This document shows positions 54,645 through 61,849 of a DNA stretch of 64,000 nucleotides, piece by piece. Every line of letters begins with the position of its first letter. Position 1 is the stretch's first letter. Where the stretch lies: positions 682,001 to 746,000 of the forward strand of contig NZ_JAHSPD010000001.1 of assembly GCF_020141465.1 (NCBI RefSeq), given 5' to 3'. The position numbers were made by a program, and so were the translations under genes. Source of the stretch: Roseovarius carneus (GTDB lineage Bacteria; Pseudomonadota; Alphaproteobacteria; Rhodobacterales; Rhodobacteraceae). The notes beneath the pieces are model-generated. The model saw nothing but the letters and a program-made list of their open reading frames with translations, had not been told where the DNA came from and searched no databases.

Positions 54645-55502
54645 ATGACGCAAGACTATATAGCCCTTATGGGGACCAAAGGCGGGCCTGCCATTCGGCC
54701 TGGATCATCCATGCCAACGTCGAACCTGATCTGCCTGAACGGTCATCAGATCGTTTTGGATTGCGGGCTTGGGGTGACAAAGGGGCTTGTCGATCAGGGC
54801 ATGCAACTTAAGGATCTGTCGCTGATTTTCATCAGCCACCTCCATTCCGATCATTATCTTGAGCTTGGGCCACTGATCCACACGGCGTGGACTGCGGGGC
54901 TGAAGACACCCATAGATATCTACGGCCCAGACGGGCTTGCGGACTATTGGACCGGTTTCCTGGCCTCCATGAAGGCCGACATCGACCTGCGCACCGAGGA
55001 TGAAGGGCGCCCCGACTTACGCGATCTGATCACCTTTCATGTTGTGGACGCAGGCACGGTGATGGAACACGGCGGTATCGCCGTATCTGCCCTGCGCACG
55101 CAGCACCCACCCCTGATTGATTGCTTTGCCTACGCGTTCAAAACGACAACCACTCACGTGGTTTTCTCTGGCGACACAGCACCAATTGGAGCGCTTGAAG
55201 ACTTTGCCCGCGGTGCAGATTTGCTGGTCCACGAAGCCATGTTGGAATCCGCACTGCCTGCCCTGATGGAGCGGGTTGGTAACGGATCGGATAAATTGAT
55301 GGCGCATTGGCTGCGCTCTCATAGCTTTGCCCATGACGCCGCAAAAACAGCGCAAAACGCGGGCGTAAAACGGCTGGCCCTGTCGCATCTGATCCCGTCT
55401 GATGACCCCAGTTATGGTGAGCAAGACTGGCAAGACGCCGTTGCCCCACATTGGGACGGTCCGCTAAGCGTTGGGTACGATGGGATAAGGATAGACCTCT
55501 AG
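54645..55502 (+). CDS. MBL-fold metallohydrolase (RNase Z-like layout)
   Basis: 285 residues. Canonical metal site FISHLHSDHYLELGP (H-x-H-x-D-H), later VFSGDTAP (Asp) and LALSHLIPS (His). N-terminal LGTKGGP-like GTKGGPAIRPGSSM and DCGLGVTKGL are the RNase Z/arylsulfatase-type blocks. Small-molecule esters or lactones are the likely substrate class. It follows the aminotransferase by 11 bp. The TAG stop is formed within repeat B copy 1. Confidence 0.85.
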   Translation: MTQDYIALMGTKGGPAIRPGSSMPTSNLICLNGHQIVLDCGLGVTKGLVDQGMQLKDLSLIFISHLHSDHYLELGPLIHTAWTAGLKTPIDIYGPDGLADYWTGFLASMKADIDLRTEDEGRPDLRDLITFHVVDAGTVMEHGGIAVSALRTQHPPLIDCFAYAFKTTTTHVVFSGDTAPIGALEDFARGADLLVHEAMLESALPALMERVGNGSDKLMAHWLRSHSFAHDAAKTAQNAGVKRLALSHLIPSDDPSYGEQDWQDAVAPHWDGPLSVGYDGIRIDL

Positions 55503-55544
55503 AGCGTATCGCGTTTAACTGAATTCAATTGAGCGCGATACGCT
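55500..55544. repeat. Palindromic repeat family B, copy 1
   Basis: TAGAGCGTATCGCG and CGCGATACGCT arms (perfect AGCGTATCGCG over 11 bp) around a TTTAACTGAATTCAATTGAG centre. The first three bases are the MBL gene stop codon. Other, poorer copies are at 32191 and 46490. Confidence 0.85.
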
Positions 55545-55980
55545 TTAAGCAGTCCACAAACAGACGGTACAGCCGCTAGAGACGGTTCACCGCCGCGTGT
55601 GAAGCGTGAAAGATGCAAGAAGCGTTAGTCACATCGTCATCGAGTGGACAGATCGCAGTCGCAAATTTCCACGGGCCAAGTAAACTACGAATTCCTGCAC
55701 TGAATCTACCGCGAGGAGCGGTTGGAGGTCCGTCGCCGCGATTGGCGCAAAGAAGTGACTGATCCGCGGCCCCTGATGGCATGATGCCGAACAAGCGCTG
55801 GTATTGGATTGCGTCAGGCCGGTTGACTGAAGGCCATCGCGCCCGGCATGGCGCTCCAGATGGGTTCACAGCCTGGATTTTAAGGCAGAGTCCATACTGT
55901 CATAGATCAAGGAAGCGCCCAGCTTGTCTTGCGAACGGGTTCGGGCTTCAAGCACACCGATCCCCCCTTAGCTCACGCAT
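55545..55980. other. Gene-free stretch before the signalling locus
   Basis: About 435 bases without a recognisable gene on either strand. Open frames here have no ribosome site and read as low-complexity Arg/Pro-rich strings. Likely a boundary between the catabolic block and the signalling locus. Confidence 0.5.
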
Positions 55981-56631
55981 TCAGGCTATTTGCTCGCGCA
56001 AGGCGATCACGGCGGCTTGGGTTCGATTTTTTGCGCCCATCTTGTTACAAATGCCCCGCATGTGCATTTTTACAGTCACCTCAGTCATTTGCAAATCGCG
56101 GGCGATTTCCTTGTTCGACTGTCCAGCACAAACTTTGCGAAGTACTTTCAGCTCGTTCTGCGACAACCCAAAATTCATGGCCCCGCCGGCCTCTGCTGTA
56201 CTGTTTAGGAAGGACGACGGGATAAACACTTCGCCCGAGGCAATAAGGCGGATCGTGTTCAACAGAGACTTGAAAGGGAGTGTTTTGGGAATATACCCTC
56301 TCGCTCCCTGCTCCAGTGCATCTTTCACATATTCGTCGGTTGTGCTTCCCGAAAAAACAACAATTGCAGTTTCTGGGAATTTTCTGACAAGAGCTCCGAG
56401 GCTGCTTATGCCGTCCATGCCAGGCATCTTCACATCCAGCAGGACAACGTCAAAAGCTTTGTTTGCGCTCAAAGCTTCAAGTGCTTCGGGGTAGCTTGAT
56501 ACTGCGGTTATATCGAAATCAGGCTGGGCGTCGATGAACGCACCGATCATGTCGCGCACCAGTTGGTGATCATCCGCAATGAGAATTGAAATACTCGCAT
56601 TGTGTGGAAAATCGAACATAGCAGCGCTCAT
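55981..56631 (-). CDS. LuxR/NarL-type response regulator
   Basis: 216 residues. Receiver domain: acidic pair near 20-21 (ILIADDHQL), phospho-acceptor D66 in VVLLDVKMPG, then VVFSGS and YIPKTLPF with the conserved Ser and Lys. The C-terminal LuxR HTH is LSQNELKVLRKVCAGQSNKEIARDLQMTEVTVKMHM, read in parts. Divergent from the molybdopterin-fold / hybrid kinase operon; the natural end of that phosphorelay, which finishes in an Hpt domain. It probably binds sites in the 196-bp AT-rich gap. Confidence 0.92.
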   Translation of the reverse strand: MSAAMFDFPHNASISILIADDHQLVRDMIGAFIDAQPDFDITAVSSYPEALEALSANKAFDVVLLDVKMPGMDGISSLGALVRKFPETAIVVFSGSTTDEYVKDALEQGARGYIPKTLPFKSLLNTIRLIASGEVFIPSSFLNSTAEAGGAMNFGLSQNELKVLRKVCAGQSNKEIARDLQMTEVTVKMHMRGICNKMGAKNRTQAAVIALREQIA

Positions 56632-56669
56632 TTCTTCAACCTTTCTTGCATTTTCAACCGCTATCTAAA

Positions 56670-56684
56670 TGGGAGCTAAGATTG
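56670..56684 (+). promoter_or_regulatory. Shared 15-bp motif, copy 1
   Basis: TGGGAGCTAAGATTG, followed by AAG. The same 15 bases occur reversed at 61835-61849 upstream of the receiver-like/NYN operon. Both copies point towards their operon, here the + strand operon starting at 56828. Candidate site for the locus's response regulator. Confidence 0.45.
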
Positions 56685-56744
56685 AAGATAGGCCGAAAAT
56701 TTTCTCATTAGCCCAAAAGATTTTATCTCTAGGCTTGATTTTGT

Positions 56745-56764
56745 ATCTAAAGATATCTTTAGAT
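56745..56764. promoter_or_regulatory. Perfect 20-bp palindrome in the divergent promoter
   Basis: ATCTAAAGATATCTTTAGAT, perfectly self-complementary, 63 bp before the molybdopterin-fold gene. The surrounding sequence repeats ATCT/TAG elements. A dimeric LuxR-type regulator is the natural candidate to bind it. Confidence 0.5.
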
Positions 56765-56827
56765 TCTTTCGGCAACTATGCAACAAGGCGGAGTATCTTT
56801 GCATAATCCTTACGGGGAGACATCACG

Positions 56828-57388
56828 ATGACGGCACGCCCCAGAAATAAGGCACGTGAAACGGTCAACGCCGCGCGGCGCTCGCTTGTGTTGTCGGCAC
56901 CGCTTCTGATCTTGTCCGGCCACTTACTGCGCGCGCAAGAAACGCCCTTACCCCAACCGGTAGGGCCAGTGACACTGACGATAGACGGCGACATTTCCAT
57001 CACGAATGGGGGCGGCACTGCGGTATTTGATGACGCAATGCTTGGCGATCTGCCCAGCGTTTCGTTTGAAACCTCGACTGTCTGGACCGATAGCATCAGT
57101 ACATTTTCAGGGCCGACGCTACGCAGCGTTCTTGACCGTGTCGGAGCAGGGCCGGGCAACATCACCGCCATGGCCATAAACAAATATGAAGCAAGCATTT
57201 CGCAAGAATATATTCTTGATAACGCACCCATTATTGCCAACCGTCTGGACGGGGCACCGTTTGGACTCCGTCAAAAAGGCCCCTTGTGGGTCATATTTCC
57301 ATACGATTCCGATATTACCTTTCGTACCAAAAAAATTTACGCGATGAGCATCTGGCAGTTGGAAAAGCTCACTGTTACCACAGGCTGA
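56828..57388 (+). CDS. Secreted molybdopterin-oxidoreductase-fold protein without cysteine
   Basis: 186 residues, with an N-terminal Arg-rich region then LVLSAPLLILSGHLLRAQ as an export signal. The body (TLTIDGDISITN ... GPTLRSVLDRVGAG ... AMAINKYEASISQEYIL ... PLWVIFPYDSD) follows the small oxidoreductase molybdopterin-binding fold of SUOX/YedY relatives. There is no Cys anywhere, so the Mo-ligating residue of true enzymes is missing and catalysis is unlikely. Placed 3 bp before the sensor kinase, it is more probably a periplasmic ligand-binding partner. GGGGAG precedes the ATG. Confidence 0.75.
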   Translation: MTARPRNKARETVNAARRSLVLSAPLLILSGHLLRAQETPLPQPVGPVTLTIDGDISITNGGGTAVFDDAMLGDLPSVSFETSTVWTDSISTFSGPTLRSVLDRVGAGPGNITAMAINKYEASISQEYILDNAPIIANRLDGAPFGLRQKGPLWVIFPYDSDITFRTKKIYAMSIWQLEKLTVTTG

Positions 57389-57391
57389 TCC

Positions 57392-59002
57392 ATGTTTGAG
57401 CATACAAGACGTGCGAAATGGTACGACAAAATGGTGCCGAACTGGGCTATTGTAACATGCCTAGTTTTGGTCCCTTTGATGCTAATTTTTCTAGGTTTTT
57501 ATTATAGCAATCTGAAAAATACGGCAGATGACTTTAAGTATGTAAGGTCTGACAATGGTGCCTGGCCGATTACCCAACTCGAAGTAGACTATCAAAATTT
57601 GCGGCTGTCATTGGCACGCGATTTGGCAAATTCGCGCGCCGGAAAAGCCGTTAGCCCAGAAGCAATCAAGCGATCGTTTGACATTTATTATAGCAGGCTG
57701 AACGTAAATCGCGCGCTTTATGGGTCGGATTCAAAAGGCCAAGACCACAAGACGCGCTCTATTCTTGAGCGGCTTACAGACCATAGAGATGCCCTTGCGC
57801 TCCAGATTGATACGCTAGAGACGCTGAGCGAGACTAATTTAGCGGAGCTTCTGGCACAGGCTGACATCGTAGAAGATGATATACGCAGATACTCGACAAT
57901 GTCCTTGGCTTTGCTTGTCCAAGAGGCCACCCACGAACGCGATACAATGCTCACGATCATATTTCGCCATGCTGAGCTTCTCTATCTGGTGGTCGCGTTA
58001 CTTATGGTCAAAATGGCCCTTACCACGCTTGTATACCAGCGTTTAAAAAGCAAGGTGGTGGTCACTGAGCGCACGGCAGAAAGCCTTCAAGGGGTGATCG
58101 ACGCGTCCCAAGATGCAGTGGTGATCACAAGTGCAAGTGGTCACATTGCGGCTTATAATGCAGCTGCCGAAACCATCTTTGGGTACACGGCAACCGAAGC
58201 AATTGGCGCGAAAATGGAAGAGCTCTTCATTCCAGCGCGAACGAGAAACGCACATCTGGAGTGCATAAAGACCTACCTTGAAACGGGCCAAAGCAAGTGG
58301 ATCAATTCGGGCCGCCATATAATGGCAGTCTGCGATAAAGCCGGCCGCGAATTTTCGGTGGAAGTCACTATTGCCTCAAGCAGGGGCGACCAAGACGAGA
58401 AGATCTTTATCAGTGTGTTAAGGGACATATCCCCGCGGATCAATGCCGAAGAAAAGTTGCGCCGCACGGCCGAGATTGCCAAGCGAGACGCAATGGCCAA
58501 GCAGCAGTTTCTGGCCGTCATGAGCCACGAAATGCGAACGCCTTTGCAGGGTGTGCTTGCAACGTTCGATCTGTTAGAAACTGACATGACCACACCGGAT
58601 CAGAAAGACCTTCTAACGCTTGGAAAACGCTCGGGCATGAAGGCGTTGGAGCAGATAAACAACACGCTTGAACTGGCGCGCCTCAGTGACTGCCGTGTGG
58701 TGCGACAAAACAATATTATCTCCCCGACCGGGTTGCTGTTCGGTCTTGTTACACTGCTTGAGCCACTGCTTTTGAAAAATGGTAACAAGATCGTCCTCAA
58801 GACGGCTCGGGACGTTCCGGTGCGTGTGCTGGGCAACCAATGCCTATTCACATCAGTCTTCGATAACCTTCTGGCAAACGCCAATAAATTCACAAAAATG
58901 GCCAAATCACCGTTTGCGTTGATATGGTCGAGATCGACGGCAAGGCAGATGTTCAAATTGCCGTCAAAGATACAGGCATCGGGATTGACCCCGCAAAGCT
59001 GA
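57392..59002 (+). CDS. Hybrid histidine kinase, 5' part (sensor, PAS, HisKA; frameshifted in HATPase)
   Basis: Membrane segment at about 19-41, periplasmic helical region 42-190, second membrane segment 191-213, PAS domain from 233 (VIDASQDAVVITSASGHIAAYN), HisKA with H379 in MSHEMRTPLQG, and the start of the ATPase domain (VFDNLLANANKFTK at the N-box). From 58898 the frame departs into MAKSPFALIW and stops at 59002, whereas the -1 frame continues NGQITVCVDMVEI and the rest of the kinase. The break is at a run of five A. With the next entry it forms a single kinase of about 868 residues. Confidence 0.8.
   Translation: MFEHTRRAKWYDKMVPNWAIVTCLVLVPLMLIFLGFYYSNLKNTADDFKYVRSDNGAWPITQLEVDYQNLRLSLARDLANSRAGKAVSPEAIKRSFDIYYSRLNVNRALYGSDSKGQDHKTRSILERLTDHRDALALQIDTLETLSETNLAELLAQADIVEDDIRRYSTMSLALLVQEATHERDTMLTIIFRHAELLYLVVALLMVKMALTTLVYQRLKSKVVVTERTAESLQGVIDASQDAVVITSASGHIAAYNAAAETIFGYTATEAIGAKMEELFIPARTRNAHLECIKTYLETGQSKWINSGRHIMAVCDKAGREFSVEVTIASSRGDQDEKIFISVLRDISPRINAEEKLRRTAEIAKRDAMAKQQFLAVMSHEMRTPLQGVLATFDLLETDMTTPDQKDLLTLGKRSGMKALEQINNTLELARLSDCRVVRQNNIISPTGLLFGLVTLLEPLLLKNGNKIVLKTARDVPVRVLGNQCLFTSVFDNLLANANKFTKMAKSPFALIWSRSTARQMFKLPSKIQASGLTPQS
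58894..58898 (+). other. A5 run at the -1 frameshift inside the kinase ATPase domain
   Basis: The frame reads ACA AAA ATG; stepping back one base gives AAA AAT GGC, which restores the conserved NxxxF-K-NGQITV order of HATPase domains. Either one A was lost from an A6 run (mutation or sequencing error), or ribosomes slip here. Confidence 0.75.
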
Positions 59003-59997
59003 CCAGCATCTTTGACGATTTCTCGACCGGAGACGCTGGCTATGCCCGTGTTTCTGAAGGAACAGGCCTTGGGCTAGGGATCGTCAAACGGGCCGCCGAA
59101 AAAATGGGTGGGGAAATCACGGTTGAAAGCGTTTTGGGGAAAGGGAGTGTCTTTACGTTTCGGTGTCGCTTCGATGCCGCCCCCGACGACGTAAGCGGCC
59201 CCGAGCCGGTACCATCGGCCAAAGCAGACGGTAACAAAGCGTCTGAAGTCAAGCCATTGGTGCTTGTGGTGGATGACAATGAGACGAACCGCACTTTGAT
59301 CGGACATATGCTTAAGCGACTGGGCTGCGACTTTGAGCTGGCTGAAGACGGAATGCAAGCGGTCGAGAAATGCCGCGACACTTCGTATGATTTGATCCTG
59401 ATGGATGTCAGTATGCCAAAGATGGACGGCTTTGAGGCCGCGTCAGCCATCTATGAAGTCGGTCTGATGCAGGGGTACATGGTATGTCTGACAGCACATG
59501 CGTCTGATGAAATCCGCACCGCTGTCCAGCACGCAGGCATGAACGAAATGATGATAAAACCGGTCCGGCTTGAGATGATGCAAGAACTTTTGCAGCGCTC
59601 GGTTTTTGCGCGCGATAGACAGGGTGATTGCCAGACGGCTGATACTGTTCACAACCCCATCGACGATCTGATTGAGACTCTCGGCGAGGATAATCTAAGA
59701 GATCTAATCGACCAGTTTGTCGATGATACCCGCGCCGAGCTTAGCAGATTACGCGATCTGCTCGTCGCAGGAGATACCTCCGAAGCGGCCACGATCCTGC
59801 ATAACATCAATGGCAACGCGGGCATGATAGGCGCTCTATCGCTAAGCGCGCTATGTGCCGATCTTGAGGCCGCCGCAACCACAGGAGGGCCAGACTTGAC
59901 TGTAACCGATCTGGACAAGTGCGATGCCTTGCTGGAGGCGTTTCTCACAGACCTAAGATCGCGGGGCATGGGCAGGCGGCAAAAATCCAGCGCCTGA
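58924..59997 (+). CDS. Hybrid histidine kinase, 3' part (HATPase end, REC, Hpt)
   Basis: 357 codons in the -1 frame from the first ATG. VKDTGIGIDPAKLTSIFDDF and GTGLGLGIVKRAAEKMGG are the G1/F/G2 boxes of the HATPase. A receiver domain follows with DDN at 117-119, phospho-acceptor D161 in LILMDVSMPKMDG, and MIKPVRLE. The C-terminal Hpt bundle has the phosphorylatable H293 in ILHNINGNAGMIG. There is no ribosome site of its own at the ATG, so it is normally the back half of the kinase rather than a free protein. Confidence 0.8.
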   Translation: MVEIDGKADVQIAVKDTGIGIDPAKLTSIFDDFSTGDAGYARVSEGTGLGLGIVKRAAEKMGGEITVESVLGKGSVFTFRCRFDAAPDDVSGPEPVPSAKADGNKASEVKPLVLVVDDNETNRTLIGHMLKRLGCDFELAEDGMQAVEKCRDTSYDLILMDVSMPKMDGFEAASAIYEVGLMQGYMVCLTAHASDEIRTAVQHAGMNEMMIKPVRLEMMQELLQRSVFARDRQGDCQTADTVHNPIDDLIETLGEDNLRDLIDQFVDDTRAELSRLRDLLVAGDTSEAATILHNINGNAGMIGALSLSALCADLEAAATTGGPDLTVTDLDKCDALLEAFLTDLRSRGMGRRQKSSA

Positions 59998-60132
59998 AGC
60001 AAAACGCGGCCCTACATATACCGATCGTCACTACTTGATGCGGTTACAACGTAAGCAAATAAATAGCATTTTAAATTGCAACTGTTGATAAAAGGCGAAC
60101 GTCATTCAAACTATATTTTCCGAAACGGTCTG

Positions 60133-60714
60133 CTAACTAAAGGCTTCTGCTGGTACTTTGATTTGCCCGTCATTCAGATCAAAATCGCGGGGTGGACGCC
60201 CTATGATATCTTTCAGGGCGTCAAGTTCGATGAAGTGGTCTGCCTGCCGCCGCAGATCATCAGATGCCATCGCGGGGGAAGTTTTGACGGTCGAAACGAT
60301 AGACACCCGCCGCCCCATGCGCTGCAAACACGCCACAAGAGACCGGAAATCTCCATTTCCCGAAAAAAGAACGACATGGTCAACATGTGGAGCGATTTCG
60401 ACGGCATCGACGGCCAGCTCCACGTCTATGTTCCCTTTAATCTTTCGCTGACCAGCCCCATCGACGAATTCGCGGGCGGGTTTCGTGTGTACCGAGAAAC
60501 CATTATATTGCAGCCAGTCCAAAAGAGGTTGAACTGGAACGAAATCATCTTGCTCAAGCAAGGTCGTGTAGTAGCGCAGAGATAAGAGCCGGCCTCTTCG
60601 GGCGAACTCGTTGCGCAACAATTTATAGTCAATATCAAAGCCTAGTGCTTTAGACGTCGAAAACAGATTTGGCCCATCAATGAAAATCGCCAGCCGCTCA
60701 TCTTTATAAAACAT
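60133..60714 (-). CDS. NYN-domain (LabA/DUF88-type) protein
   Basis: 193 residues. PIN-like RNase fold: LAIFIDGPNLFSTSKALG (first catalytic Asp), KGNIDVELAVDAVEIA and VVLFSGNGDFRSLVACLQRMGRRV, the acidic set of LabA relatives. Length and absence of a LOTUS domain distinguish it from the NYN protein at 28471. Third gene of a minus-strand operon after two receiver-like proteins, 42 bp downstream, which suggests RNA-level output of a signalling pathway. In cyanobacteria LabA acts in circadian output; no such role is claimed here. Confidence 0.85.
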   Translation of the reverse strand: MFYKDERLAIFIDGPNLFSTSKALGFDIDYKLLRNEFARRGRLLSLRYYTTLLEQDDFVPVQPLLDWLQYNGFSVHTKPAREFVDGAGQRKIKGNIDVELAVDAVEIAPHVDHVVLFSGNGDFRSLVACLQRMGRRVSIVSTVKTSPAMASDDLRRQADHFIELDALKDIIGRPPRDFDLNDGQIKVPAEAFS

Positions 60715-60756
60715 GACTTCTCCAATTACGTTTTACTCAAAGCTCAAGGCTACCGG

Positions 60757-61383
60757 TCATCCCGGTAGACCCTCGGGGTAGGTGCTTCTTGGGAACTGCA
60801 GGCACGGCTCCGACTGCGATGGCGTGATCGAGGCAGTCCAATCGCGGTTATTGGCGTCAGCAGCTTGCAGCGCTATCTTCAAACGCTCACTACTTACCGG
60901 GGCGCGTAGAGTAACATCACCAACTTGTTTGCGATGTCCACCAAGATCATCATTCAGCACAACCGAAGAGACCATCAGGACCCGCACAGTTGGGAATGAA
61001 GTGCGAAACGTCATGAGCGTATCAACTGCCCTATCGACCGAGTCGAACGCATCAATGTTGATGACAATATGGCTGAAGGTATTAGACACTTCGGTCAATT
61101 GCGCGATATCTTCGGCACTGCAGGAGGTTGCACAAGATTCTACAGATGCATCACGCAACATCTGCATCATCCTTGTCGCTTCAGTCCGCGTAAAGCCAAT
61201 AATGCAGGCAGAGCCACGCAAATCGGTTGAGCTTGGGTCCGCGTCCCACTGGTGACTCTTAGACGATGCATGATCTGAATTGCCCAATCCCAGCCAGCGC
61301 ACAAGACGGCTCGGCTTTTTGTTGGCGGGATGGGGTGATTTTTCGTCCGCACCAGGAAAAGGAATTACTTTGAAGGCTGTCAT
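60757..61383 (-). CDS. Degenerate receiver-like protein A
   Basis: 208 residues from an ATG at 61383. The middle follows the receiver alternation: beta1 ACIIGF, helix TEATRMMQMLRDA, beta3 HIVINIDAFDS, beta4 VRVLMVSSVV, beta5 VTLRAPVSSERLKIAL. An Asp is present at the acceptor position (INIDAF), but the N-terminal acidic pair is missing and the beta5 Lys is Arg, so normal phosphorylation is doubtful. A basic N-terminus and Pro/Ser-rich end flank the domain. It starts 4 bp after the next gene's stop. Confidence 0.6.
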   Translation of the reverse strand: MTAFKVIPFPGADEKSPHPANKKPSRLVRWLGLGNSDHASSKSHQWDADPSSTDLRGSACIIGFTRTEATRMMQMLRDASVESCATSCSAEDIAQLTEVSNTFSHIVINIDAFDSVDRAVDTLMTFRTSFPTVRVLMVSSVVLNDDLGGHRKQVGDVTLRAPVSSERLKIALQAADANNRDWTASITPSQSEPCLQFPRSTYPEGLPG

Positions 61384-61387
61384 GCAA

Positions 61388-61801
61388 TCACCCTTCGATT
61401 GAAACAAAAGAAATGCCGGCAGCCACAAGCACATCACGGGCATCGTTGAATTCTAAATACTCAAAGTCATCGGGGTCCGGACAATGCGGCGCGAAGCCTG
61501 TCAAAACGCAAACCGCAGCCTCTGGATAGCTTGCGCGCATCGCATTTATTTTTCCTGCCCAATTATCCTGCTCCCAACTTTGCGAATCGAGGATAATCAG
61601 TGGAGTTTCGCCCAGATCATGCCGATCGAGGCCGGTGAAAACCGTCAGGCCCAATGCTTGCAAAATAGATCGCCAGCGCGTCAGATCCGAATTAAGGCCA
61701 CTTAGATAGTAGACGTCCCTATCCTCAATGGCCCAGAAGCCACCGGATACCATAGCACATCGCGCCACCATGGTCTGGGGTACACATTCAGGGTCTGACA
61801 T
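61388..61801 (-). CDS. Degenerate receiver-like protein B
   Basis: 137 residues from MSDPECVPQ. It shows a receiver-like order: VYYLSG, helix TRWRSILQALG, LTVFTGLD, TPLIILDSQSW (Asp at the acceptor position), AAVCVLTGF, and GISFVSIEG where the conserved Lys would be. The acidic pocket of beta1 is absent. A TTG start at 61837 would add 12 residues. First gene of the operon with protein A and the NYN protein. The fold call is an inference from pattern only. Confidence 0.5.
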   Translation of the reverse strand: MSDPECVPQTMVARCAMVSGGFWAIEDRDVYYLSGLNSDLTRWRSILQALGLTVFTGLDRHDLGETPLIILDSQSWEQDNWAGKINAMRASYPEAAVCVLTGFAPHCPDPDDFEYLEFNDARDVLVAAGISFVSIEG

Positions 61802-61834
61802 ATTAGAGGTCGAATGGTCTAACACAGCCTCCTC

Positions 61835-61849
61835 CAATCTTAGCTCCCA
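61835..61849 (-). promoter_or_regulatory. Shared 15-bp motif, copy 2
   Basis: The reverse strand reads TGGGAGCTAAGATTG, followed by GAG, 34 bp before the receiver-like gene at 61801 and pointing towards it. Identical to the copy at 56670-56684. Confidence 0.45.
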
